Of a DNA stretch of 9,531 bases, positions 1-5,858 are shown piece by piece. Each line of letters starts with the position of its first letter. Within the stretch, counting starts at the first letter, position 1. The DNA is from Candidatus Acetothermia bacterium. GTDB taxonomy: Bacteria > Bipolaricaulota > Bipolaricaulia > Bipolaricaulales > Bipolaricaulaceae. The translations under genes and the position numbers were made by a program. The stretch lies in assembly GCA_003552425.1 (NCBI GenBank), contig PUMC01000014.1, positions 1 through 9,531 of the forward strand, in the 5' to 3' direction. Under the pieces are notes generated by a model. That model saw nothing but the letters and a program-made list of their open reading frames with translations. It was not told the DNA's origin and did no database searches.

Positions 1-26
1 ACGAGGTCGGGGATCATGGCTGTCAT
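1..26 (-). CDS. mrpG: Mrp antiporter subunit G, N-terminal fragment
   Basis: Only the first eight codons or so are in the window, reading MTAMIPDL. The ATG shares an ATGA overlap with the mrpF stop codon, the same arrangement as between mrpE and mrpF, which suggests translational coupling. MrpG is a small membrane subunit of about 100 residues in the multi-subunit Na+(K+)/H+ antiporter and normally follows mrpF. The call rests on position and the overlap; the residues alone are too few to identify the family. A second ATG three codons downstream could be the real start. Confidence 0.5.
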
Positions 27-274
27 CGTTCACCTCGTTCGCCGAAACGCGCGACCAAGACTGTCCCCAGGAAGCCCAGCATTGCGTAAGCCAGTGCTAC
101 ATCAAGCAACACCCCGTGGCCGCTGCGCGCAGCCTCCAACGCGAGCACCAGCGTCACCCGTACGTTCAGCGAGGATGCACCTGCAAGCCGGTCCCACAGT
201 GTTGGCCCCCGCCAAAGCCGCACAAGCGGTGGAAGAGCAGAGAGCGCGATTACCGTAGACAAGACCACACTCAT
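23..274 (-). CDS. mrpF: Mrp/Mnh-type cation:proton antiporter subunit F
   Basis: An 83-residue membrane protein, the usual size for MrpF/MnhF, a small subunit of the hetero-oligomeric Mrp antiporter in the cytoplasmic membrane. After a first hydrophobic helix it has the family's LWRGPTLWDRL segment (G-P-T followed by D-R), then a second helix, and ends with a third helix containing LDVALAYAMLGFLGTVLVARF, a close match to the family signature. The start chosen is the ATG at 274, which overlaps the mrpE stop as ATGA; a GTG six bases upstream (280) is possible but less likely. A GGGAG lies about ten bases before the ATG. Its stop overlaps the next start (mrpG) in the same way. Subunit F alone does not transport; it works with the A-G complex or, in Mbh/Mbs-type enzymes, with a redox module. 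Confidence 0.88.
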   Translation of the reverse strand: MSVVLSTVIALSALPPLVRLWRGPTLWDRLAGASSLNVRVTLVLALEAARSGHGVLLDVALAYAMLGFLGTVLVARFGERGER

Positions 275-750
275 CCCCACAACGCTCCCAGCAGACGTTC
301 CGACAACGCCAACCCCGGCAATCCAGGCCTAAACGGCTGACAAAGGCAATGCACATAGAGCACGTCTCCCTCGAGCAGCAGGGCAATCGTGCCGGGCGTG
401 ACGGTGATCGACCACAGGAGGAGCAAGCGCGCCACGTCGGACTTCACGGTAACAGGCACGCAGACCACGCAAGGCCGCACACGCCCGGTGATCACGGAAA
501 CGCCCGTCACCACGACTGACTGCGCCACCCGCAGCGCCACAAGTACCAGAAACCCCAGCCACAGGTCCCATCGCACCCAGGCCGATAGGGGTTGGGCGAG
601 CGTCAGCTTGCCGGATAACACAAGAGCAAACGGAAGCACGAACAGAACGCCGCCACCCAGGACAACCGGAAGCTCGAACACACGCCACAGCCCGATCCAC
701 AGTCCCCAAAGCAATACCCCAAGCACTGCCGCTCCGATCCATCGCCCCAT
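271..750 (-). CDS. mrpE: Mrp/Mnh-type cation:proton antiporter subunit E
   Basis: A 159-residue protein, the normal MrpE length. Hydrophobic segments lie at about residues 5-22 and 27-46, and another around 62-88. The soluble C-terminal half carries the family signature SITVTPGTIALLLEGDVLYVH at roughly residues 114-134. MrpE is a structural/assembly subunit of the Mrp antiporter. The ATG at 750 is chosen because the MrpE family begins there; the reading frame stays open far upstream, but only as an antisense shadow of the plus-strand genes. There is no Shine-Dalgarno sequence; an extended -10 (TGTTATACT) ends eight bases before the ATG, so the message is probably leaderless. It leads the operon, with no mrpA-D upstream, because the next gene is divergent. 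This order (E, F, G first) resembles the Mbh/Mbs family. Confidence 0.88.
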   Translation of the reverse strand: MGRWIGAAVLGVLLWGLWIGLWRVFELPVVLGGGVLFVLPFALVLSGKLTLAQPLSAWVRWDLWLGFLVLVALRVAQSVVVTGVSVITGRVRPCVVCVPVTVKSDVARLLLLWSITVTPGTIALLLEGDVLYVHCLCQPFRPGLPGLALSERLLGALWG

Positions 751-758
751 GGCGGCAA

Positions 759-767
759 AGTATAACA
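759..767 (-). promoter_or_regulatory. Extended -10 promoter of mrpE (leaderless)
   Basis: On the minus strand the sequence reads TGT-TATACT: a TG extended element directly before a near-consensus -10. Eight bases separate it from the mrpE ATG, which places transcription start at or next to the start codon. No convincing -35 is present at 16-18 bases, which fits an extended -10 promoter. It lies back-to-back with the promoter of the 844 gene. Confidence 0.6.
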
Positions 768-776
768 GCAGCCCAC

Positions 777-806
777 TTGACCCCGGGGATACTGGCATGC
801 TAGCCT
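777..806 (+). promoter_or_regulatory. Candidate sigma-70 promoter for the DUF4282 gene
   Basis: TTGACC at 777-782 matches the -35 consensus in five of six positions. Downstream are TGCTAG (798-803, spacing 15) and, overlapping it, TAGCCT (801-806, spacing 18); either is a weak -10. The same pair, TTGACC with TGCTAG, recurs before nfeD at spacing 17. A GATACT at 788-793 is another possible -10 but has no good -35. The -10 choice is uncertain. Confidence 0.35.
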
Positions 807-843
807 TCCGTACGTCGGACAAACCGGCAACTGGGAGGGACAG

Positions 844-1104
844 ATGAAGAACTGGTGGACGGACTTTGTGAGCTTGAAGCAGTACATCACGCCGACCGTG
901 ATGCCCATCGTGTTCTGGATCGGTGCAGGCATCGCTGTTGTCATGGGGATTCTTACCATCATCGAGGGTGCCACCGGGCAGTTCATTGCCGGAGCAACCC
1001 GAGCACGCATGGTCATCTCCGGGCTCATCACCATGATTGCCGGCCCTGTGTTTGTCAGGATCCTGTGTGAGATCGTGATGACGTTCTTCCGCAGGGAGGA
1101 TTAG
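844..1104 (+). CDS. Small membrane protein, DUF4282-like
   Basis: An 86-residue protein of unknown function. It has two hydrophobic segments, about residues 17-40 and 57-80, with a charged end FFRRED. The layout (short N-terminal amphipathic part, ITPTVM before helix 1, and GPVFVRILCEIVMTFFR at the end of helix 2) matches the DUF4282 family of small bacterial membrane proteins as I remember it. A good Shine-Dalgarno sequence, GGGAGGG at 833-839, fixes the start. It is divergent from mrpE with a 93-base gap that holds both promoters. A long hairpin follows the stop, so it is probably its own transcription unit. A role beside mrp or nfeD cannot be deduced. Confidence 0.8.
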   Translation: MKNWWTDFVSLKQYITPTVMPIVFWIGAGIAVVMGILTIIEGATGQFIAGATRARMVISGLITMIAGPVFVRILCEIVMTFFRRED

Positions 1105-1129
1105 GCCGGTCGTCCCGTGAGATCCGCAA

Positions 1130-1175
1130 ACGCCCATGGCCGCCCTACACAACGGGCTGGGGCGGCCACGGGCGT
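1130..1175 (+). terminator. Long hairpin after the DUF4282 gene, possible terminator
   Basis: Two 16-base arms, ACGCCCATGGCCGCCC at 1130-1145 and GGGCGGCCACGGGCGT at 1160-1175, pair with a single A-C mismatch around a 14-base loop. The pairing can be extended by CAAA/TTTG with a small bulge. Only three Ts (1177-1179) follow, so termination on the plus strand would be weak or factor-assisted. The right arm is directly next to a TTGACC -35-like box. Confidence 0.55.
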
Positions 1176-1177
1176 GT

Positions 1178-1206
1178 TTGACCTTCCGCGCATCCCGCTT
1201 TGCTAG
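1178..1206 (+). promoter_or_regulatory. Candidate upstream promoter of nfeD
   Basis: TTGACC at 1178-1183 and TGCTAG at 1201-1206 are separated by exactly 17 bases. The -35 is strong and the -10 is weak. A transcript from here would have a leader of about 35 bases without a Shine-Dalgarno sequence. The pair shares both hexamers with the candidate promoter of the preceding gene. Confidence 0.35.
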
Positions 1207-1233
1207 CGTTCTGTGCCCACAGCTTGGGCGTTG

Positions 1234-1239
1234 TAGAAT
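1234..1239 (+). promoter_or_regulatory. -10 box of a leaderless nfeD promoter
   Basis: TAGAAT matches TATAAT in five of six positions and ends nine bases before the nfeD ATG. Transcription would start within about three bases of the start codon. No Shine-Dalgarno sequence lies between them and no clear -35 is visible (CTGTGC at spacing 17 is poor). Confidence 0.45.
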
Positions 1240-1248
1240 GTAGCTACC

Positions 1249-2514
1249 ATGGGTGCAAAGTGGATCGCCCTTATGCTCACCGTCTTCGTCGGCGCTCTGG
1301 GGGCTGCGGAGATCGTCCACTTGCAGATCGCCGACTCGATCAACCCTGCCACAGCAGCCTACGTCGAACGCGAAGTGTCCGCTGCACAGCGGAATGGCGC
1401 AGCGTTGATCGTGCTTCAACTGGACACCCCCGGCGGCCTGGACAGTGCCACCAAGGACATCGTGGAGACGCTGCTGGGCTCGCCTGTCCCTGTCGTCGTC
1501 TGGGTCGGCCCCCCTGGAGCGCGTGCGGCGTCCGCCGGCACCTTCATCCTGCTTGCCGCCGATGTGGCCGTCATGGCTCCTGGCACCAGCGTGGGCGCCG
1601 CCCATCCCGTCGCATTGTCCCCGGATCCCGAGACAACGGACGATGTCGTGACCCAGAAGGCGGTCAACGACGCTGTTGCACGCATCCGCTCCATCGCTGA
1701 ACACAGAGACCGTAACGCTGACTGGGCGGAACGCGCGGTGCGCGAGTCCGCCACCGCGACCGCCAGCGAGGCCGTTGAGCTCAGGGTAGCGGATCTCATG
1801 GCCACCGGGGTGCCCCAGTTGCTGGCGGCGCTCGAAGGATGGGAACTCACCGACGGACGGGTGCTGACGACGGAAGGCCGAGCAGTTCGGAAGGTGCCCA
1901 TGACCCTGCGTGATCGCTTGTTCAGCATGCTTGCCGACCCCAACCTCGTGTACATCCTGTTCATGCTGGGCATCTACGGACTGATCTACGAGTTCTTCTC
2001 CCCCGGGGTGGGCGTGGGGTTCGCCATCGGCGGGATTTCGCTGATCCTTGCCCTTTTGGGCCTTCAGATCCTCCCGTTCAACTTCGCAGGGATCGGTCTG
2101 ATCTTGTTCGGCGCAGTGCTGATGGTGCTCGATGTGTTCACACCCACGGACGGCGTGCTCACCGTGGGGGGGATTGTCAGCGCTGTGGTCGGTTCGTTCT
2201 CGTTGTTCGACATCGACTCTCCTGTAATCGGCCTCAACTGGCCCACGGTCGCAGCAACGATAGGCGTCTTCAGCCTCATCTTCGTGTTCGTGATCTCCAA
2301 GGGCCTTCTGGCACAGCGGCGTCCCCGGCGAGCGCTGACCACGATGGCTGGACTGAGCGGCGTGGCCAAGGAGGATTTCACCGGTGGCGAGAGTTGGATC
2401 ATCGTGCGCGGGGAGTACTGGCGGGCCAAAGCTGAAGGGGAACCACCACAGCAGGGCGACCATGTAGAGGTCGTGCGACAGGAGGGGCGGACGCTCATCG
2501 TCCGCCGCCGATAG
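1249..2514 (+). CDS. nfeD: NfeD long-form membrane serine protease (ClpP-class)
   Basis: A 421-residue protein with the full NfeD-1b architecture. A signal-like helix covers residues 5-19. A ClpP/crotonase-fold protease domain spans about 22-200, with LDTPGG at 58-63, the catalytic serine at S95 in ARAASAG, and the likely general base K137 in VTQKAVNDA; these match the Ser97/Lys138 pair known from the archaeal NfeD homologue PH1510. Four or five membrane segments lie at about 232-350, and a C-terminal OB-fold-like domain at about 365-421 ends in a short basic tail. Members cleave the hydrophobic C-terminus of stomatin/slipin proteins and are thought to act in membrane quality control. The slipin gene that usually follows is missing here; the neighbour is a WD40 gene 53 bases downstream. 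The start has no Shine-Dalgarno sequence; a -10 box nine bases upstream suggests leaderless initiation. Confidence 0.9.
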   Translation: MGAKWIALMLTVFVGALGAAEIVHLQIADSINPATAAYVEREVSAAQRNGAALIVLQLDTPGGLDSATKDIVETLLGSPVPVVVWVGPPGARAASAGTFILLAADVAVMAPGTSVGAAHPVALSPDPETTDDVVTQKAVNDAVARIRSIAEHRDRNADWAERAVRESATATASEAVELRVADLMATGVPQLLAALEGWELTDGRVLTTEGRAVRKVPMTLRDRLFSMLADPNLVYILFMLGIYGLIYEFFSPGVGVGFAIGGISLILALLGLQILPFNFAGIGLILFGAVLMVLDVFTPTDGVLTVGGIVSAVVGSFSLFDIDSPVIGLNWPTVAATIGVFSLIFVFVISKGLLAQRRPRRALTTMAGLSGVAKEDFTGGESWIIVRGEYWRAKAEGEPPQQGDHVEVVRQEGRTLIVRRR

Positions 2515-2567
2515 ACGTGGGTACACCGGCAAGGTCTGCCCCATAGCCATCGAGGAGGAGGGTCCGT

Positions 2568-3485
2568 ATGTTGAAGACGATGCTGGTCTTGTGCGTCGCC
2601 GCAGGGTTGGGAACCACCGTATGGTCACACCCCCAAGAACTGGGGACCGTCCGCGGGTTGAGTGGTCTCGCCTTCTGCCCGTCGGGGCGCACGCTGGCCG
2701 TTGCCGGCGCGCGAACCGTGCAGCTGTTTGACATCCAATCCGGTGATGCGGGCAGACAACTCCTCGCTCCGGGGAGGGTGAACTGCGTAGCCTACGCGTC
2801 CAACGGGGCGCACTTGGGCGTCGGCTCCTGGAACGAGATCAGGGTGTGGGATGCGACAACCCTCGAGGAAGTCGATGCACTCACGGGCAACATCGGCAAT
2901 GTCATGGCCCTGGCGTTTGCCCCTGACGGAAGCCTGCTCGGGGGAACGAGCACGGGCGCCATCGTCCGCTGGAGACCCGGGGATGAGGAACCGCTGTGGA
3001 CTGTGCAAGGGCACGGCGGCGCCATCTTCGACATCGCCGTCTCCGCTGACGGAACGAAGCTCGCTTCATGTGGTGCGGACCGCACAGCGCTGTGGAAGCT
3101 CGATGATGGTGCCCCACTGCACATGTTCCCCGGAAGAAGCTGGGCTGTTGCGTTCTTGCCCAGCGGTCAGGTACTCGTCGCAGGCGCGGGGAAGACGCTG
3201 CGTGCGTGGGACACCGGGTCCGGAGAAGCGCTGTACGGTGTGATGCGCCACACCGGCTGTATCTTCAGCGTTGCGGTGTCACCCAATGGCGTGCTCGTGG
3301 CGTCCGGTTCCATGGACAAGAGCGTCCGGCTGTGGGACGCGGAGCGCGGTGAACCCCTGGCCACATGGTCGGCGCACACCACCACGGTTCAGTCTGTAGC
3401 CTTCTCCCCGGACGGAAGACTGGCGGCGTCCGGTGACCAGAACGGACACGTGCTTCTGTGGGACCTGTCCAAAGCAGTGTGGTGA
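2568..3485 (+). CDS. Exported seven-bladed WD40-repeat protein
   Basis: A 305-residue protein with an N-terminal signal peptide (hydrophobic core about residues 4-18, possible cleavage after VWS at residue 20). The rest is one beta-propeller: seven WD-type strand ends fall at residues 51-56 (VQLFDI), 91-96 (IRVWDA), 132-137 (IVRWRP), 173-178 (TALWKL), 211-216 (LRAWDT), 253-258 (VRLWDA) and 295-300 (VLLWDL). They are spaced 38-42 residues apart, with SPDG/SPNG turns between them. No enzymatic domain is attached; WD40 propellers normally serve as binding scaffolds, here probably outside the cytoplasm. A strong Shine-Dalgarno sequence, GGAGGAGGG at 2554-2562, is five bases from the ATG. No clear promoter lies in the 53-base gap after nfeD, so cotranscription is likely. 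The partner is unknown. Confidence 0.88.
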   Translation: MLKTMLVLCVAAGLGTTVWSHPQELGTVRGLSGLAFCPSGRTLAVAGARTVQLFDIQSGDAGRQLLAPGRVNCVAYASNGAHLGVGSWNEIRVWDATTLEEVDALTGNIGNVMALAFAPDGSLLGGTSTGAIVRWRPGDEEPLWTVQGHGGAIFDIAVSADGTKLASCGADRTALWKLDDGAPLHMFPGRSWAVAFLPSGQVLVAGAGKTLRAWDTGSGEALYGVMRHTGCIFSVAVSPNGVLVASGSMDKSVRLWDAERGEPLATWSAHTTTVQSVAFSPDGRLAASGDQNGHVLLWDLSKAVW

Positions 3486-3548
3486 TCTCCATGGGAACCG
3501 GTACGACCGCGAGCGTAAGGGCCACGTACCCGGCTGAATCCGCGTAGC

Positions 3549-4751
3549 ATGATGCAACTGTTTGAAATCGGTCAAGCAATCCGCGGCTGTGCCGCCAGAA
3601 CGGGCGTCCTCAATACCGCCCATGGCGTGGTCCACACACCCGCGTTTGTGGCAGTCGCCACCCGGGGTACGGTGAAGGCCGCGTCTCCACGCGACCTCCA
3701 GTCGACGGGCGTACAGATGCTGATCGGCAACACCTACCATCTCGTGCTTCGTCCCACCGCCGAGGAGGTGGCCAACCTCGGGGGTCTGCACGGTTTCAGC
3801 GGCTGGCAAGGCCCGTGGATGACCGATTCCGGGGGTTACCAAGCGTTCAGCCTGGGCGCTGGCAAACAGCACGGGGTCGGCAAGGTGGGGTCGGTCTTTC
3901 CCGGCGAGAGCCGGCCGCAGCACCACGGTCCGTCCCTGGTCAAGCTCACCGAGGAGGGCGTAACGTTCCGCTCCGTCCTCGACGGGTCATGGATCACGTT
4001 CACACCCGAGTCCGTGATCCGCGCGGAGCGTCAGTTCGGCGCCGACCTTGTCTTCCCGCTGGACGAGTGCACATCACCGTTCCACGACCGAACCTATACG
4101 CAGCAAGCGTGCGCCCGCACCCATCGCTGGGCAGAGCGCGCTCTCGCGGCTTGGGGAAGCACCGCTAACGTTGGTCCCAATCGATCACAGTTCCTCTACG
4201 GCATTGTGCAAGGCGGGGCGCACGAGAATCTCCGCAGAGACTCGGCCCGTGTGATCAGGGATCTGGGCTTTCCGGGTATCGCCGTGGGAGGCTCATTGGG
4301 GAGGTCAAAGGACGAAATGCTGCGCGTCATCGAGTGGACGGTCACAGAACTGCCTGCAGACCGGCCACGACACCTGCTGGGTATCGGAACGCTGGAGGAC
4401 ATCGTGGCAGCGGTCCGCCGGGGGATCGACACCTTCGACTGCGCAGCCCCCACGCGCATGGCCCGCAACGGAACGCTCCTCAGCCTGCGGGAACCACGCG
4501 GGCGGCTGGCCATACGGGGCGCGGCTTTCCGGCGAGACAGCCGCCCCGTTGACCCCGAGTGCGACTGTCCCGCCTGTACCGATCACTCCCGCGCCTTTCT
4601 CCACCACCTTCTTCGCTGCGGGGAACTGAGCTACTACCGTCTGGCCACGCTCCACAACCTAAGGACCATGGTCCGGTTCATGGCTCAACTGCGCGGCCTC
4701 CTGGCCGATGGCCGGTGCCCAGACGTCCGCGACCTGTTGCCCGCGGACTAG
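3549..4751 (+). CDS. tgt: tRNA-guanine transglycosylase (queuine tRNA-ribosyltransferase), atypical clade
   Basis: A 400-residue TIM-barrel enzyme that exchanges guanine 34 of GUN-anticodon tRNAs for a 7-deazaguanine base on the way to queuosine. Visible landmarks are MTDSGGYQ with D93 (general acid/base), LDECTS at 171-176 and QGG at 221-223 (base pocket), GIDTFDCAAPTRMARNG with the nucleophile D297, and the zinc site C338-x-C340-x2-C343-x25-H369. It is longer than the usual 370-380 residues: about 25 extra residues (about 104-128) lie between FSLG and VKLTEEGVTF. The usual bacterial GGLSVGE substrate loop is replaced by GGSLGRSKDEM (residues 248-258), one residue shorter and without the glutamate. 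No Shine-Dalgarno sequence precedes the ATGATG start and no good -10 is seen, so the start mechanism is unclear. The gap from the WD40 gene is 63 bases. No queA or preQ-synthesis gene is in the window. Confidence 0.93.
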   Translation: MMQLFEIGQAIRGCAARTGVLNTAHGVVHTPAFVAVATRGTVKAASPRDLQSTGVQMLIGNTYHLVLRPTAEEVANLGGLHGFSGWQGPWMTDSGGYQAFSLGAGKQHGVGKVGSVFPGESRPQHHGPSLVKLTEEGVTFRSVLDGSWITFTPESVIRAERQFGADLVFPLDECTSPFHDRTYTQQACARTHRWAERALAAWGSTANVGPNRSQFLYGIVQGGAHENLRRDSARVIRDLGFPGIAVGGSLGRSKDEMLRVIEWTVTELPADRPRHLLGIGTLEDIVAAVRRGIDTFDCAAPTRMARNGTLLSLREPRGRLAIRGAAFRRDSRPVDPECDCPACTDHSRAFLHHLLRCGELSYYRLATLHNLRTMVRFMAQLRGLLADGRCPDVRDLLPAD

Positions 4752-4770
4752 GGTCCGTTGCGCGGCAACA
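4735..4770. terminator. Imperfect hairpin at the convergent ends of tgt and the lipoprotein gene
   Basis: The outer arms TGTTGCC (4735-4741) and GGCAACA (4764-4770) pair, and the inner arms CGGAC (4744-4748) and GTCCG (4753-4757) pair around a TAGG loop that contains most of the tgt stop codon. Unpaired bases separate the two helices. The structure fills the 20-base gap between two converging genes, which suggests a shared bidirectional 3' end, but no T-run follows on either strand. Confidence 0.35.
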
Positions 4771-4771
4771 C

Positions 4772-5815
4772 CTACTGGGCGCCGATGTTCAGCACAGTGA
4801 CTACATCGTCGGCCCAGCGGCGAAGCTCGTAACCAAGAGCTGTTTCGGTGGCAAACACGATGCCACCCGGACCCCAGTGAATCCACATGGCGTATTGGGT
4901 CTCATCAAGCGACCGCGTTTGCCCCAACAGAAGATCGTGCAGGTAGATGTACTCCGGGCCATCGGGCGCCGCACCGATGAATGCGAGCGATGATCCATCC
5001 GGAGAGAACGCGGGGTACAAGCCCGGCGTGGCAAGGTGCGTCGCCGATTCCCCTTGCAGGTCCACAAGGTACAGTGAGGGCTCCCCACCTGTCTCGGGAA
5101 GGAGCAGCCGAGGCTCTTGCTCCAAGGCGATGGCTACGTAGCGTCCACAGGAAGAGACATCCAGGTAGACACTCGGCCAGATGCTGATCGCCTCGTCACA
5201 ATCCTCCTCGTCGCAGACGATTTGGAGCGGGAGTTCCTGTCCATCTTCGGCCCGCAGCGCGCCGTCCGCGCCAAGCACGTACACGCCCTCCTCCCAGCGA
5301 AGGAAGGCCAACACATCGTCAGCAAGGATGTCCTCCTCACCCGATGCCCGATCGCTGCGCACCAAGGCCAGCCCCTCGTCACGGTATTGCGTGAACAGGA
5401 TTGTCCCCGGCACACCGTAGCGCGCCGAGAAGATCGGGTCTTCCGACACGACGAGCTCCACGGGCTCTCCGTCAAGAGGAAGCTCCATCAAACGCCAGCG
5501 CTCCGGGAACCCGAACTCCCCCACATCGCTCGCCAGAACCAGGAGCTCGTTGCCGCCCTGGAGCCAGTCCATGGGGCGAGCATCCTTCTCCTCCCCCAGG
5601 GGAAGAAGAACCCGCTGCGGCGTTCCGTCGGGCGCCAACAGCCAGAGCGCTCCCCCCTCAGGGAACACCTCGTAGGCCCCGTCGTCCTCCAACACTAACG
5701 CCATGAGGCCACCCGGCCCCTCAAGGACCACATTCGGGCCAAGCAGGCAACCGCCGAGCGTGAACAGGGCACCAACCAAGAGCACCAAAGCACTCGCTTT
5801 CCAGATAGTCTTCAT
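4772..5815 (-). CDS. TolB-like beta-propeller lipoprotein
   Basis: A 347-residue protein with a lipoprotein signal peptide: MKTIWK, a hydrophobic core, then lipobox L20-G21-G22-C23, so it should be lipidated on C23 and membrane-anchored outside the cytoplasm. The rest is beta-rich with repeated short hydrophobic strands and loops of the W-x-L / LYLVDL type. One clear PD40/TolB-type turn, PAFSPDGSSLAFIG (268-281), indicates a beta-propeller. The mature part is acidic, with a CDEEDC cluster at 201-206 and one more cysteine at 223. The start is chosen at 5815 because it places the lipobox correctly; an earlier in-frame ATG at 5884 would bury the signal peptide and overlap the preceding gene. There is no Shine-Dalgarno sequence; a -10 (TACACT) ends seven bases before the ATG. 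Its specific role is unknown. Confidence 0.82.
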   Translation of the reverse strand: MKTIWKASALVLLVGALFTLGGCLLGPNVVLEGPGGLMALVLEDDGAYEVFPEGGALWLLAPDGTPQRVLLPLGEEKDARPMDWLQGGNELLVLASDVGEFGFPERWRLMELPLDGEPVELVVSEDPIFSARYGVPGTILFTQYRDEGLALVRSDRASGEEDILADDVLAFLRWEEGVYVLGADGALRAEDGQELPLQIVCDEEDCDEAISIWPSVYLDVSSCGRYVAIALEQEPRLLLPETGGEPSLYLVDLQGESATHLATPGLYPAFSPDGSSLAFIGAAPDGPEYIYLHDLLLGQTRSLDETQYAMWIHWGPGGIVFATETALGYELRRWADDVVTVLNIGAQ

Positions 5816-5822
5816 AGGAGGA

Positions 5823-5851
5823 AGTGTAGCCACTGCAGGATCGGACGCCAA
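5823..5851 (-). promoter_or_regulatory. Sigma-70-like promoter giving a leaderless lipoprotein mRNA
   Basis: On the minus strand TTGGCG (5851-5846), a 17-base spacer and TACACT (5828-5823) form a conventional promoter. Only seven bases (TCCTCCT) separate the -10 from the ATG at 5815, so transcription should start at or within a base or two of the start codon. TCCTCCT is pyrimidine-rich and cannot act as a Shine-Dalgarno sequence. The promoter lies in the 43-base gap after the carbonic anhydrase-like gene. Confidence 0.6.
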
Positions 5852-5858
5852 CAAGCCC

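Noticed and set aside
751..2628. Long open minus-strand frame running upstream of mrpE, antisense to nfeD and the DUF4282 gene
   Set aside because: Its translation is low-complexity, rich in His, Asp, Arg and Gly, with no family resemblance. It is an antisense shadow of GC-rich coding sequence; only the last 159 codons are a real gene.
3500..3530. GGTACG/CGTACC inverted repeat before tgt
   Set aside because: Six-base arms with a 19-base loop are too weak for a terminator or riboswitch; no preQ1 riboswitch features (C-rich loop, A-rich tail) are visible.
3279..3926. 215-codon minus-strand frame opposite the WD40 and tgt genes
   Set aside because: The opposite strand has two unmistakable protein families in the same region; the minus-strand translation resembles nothing and lacks a ribosome site.
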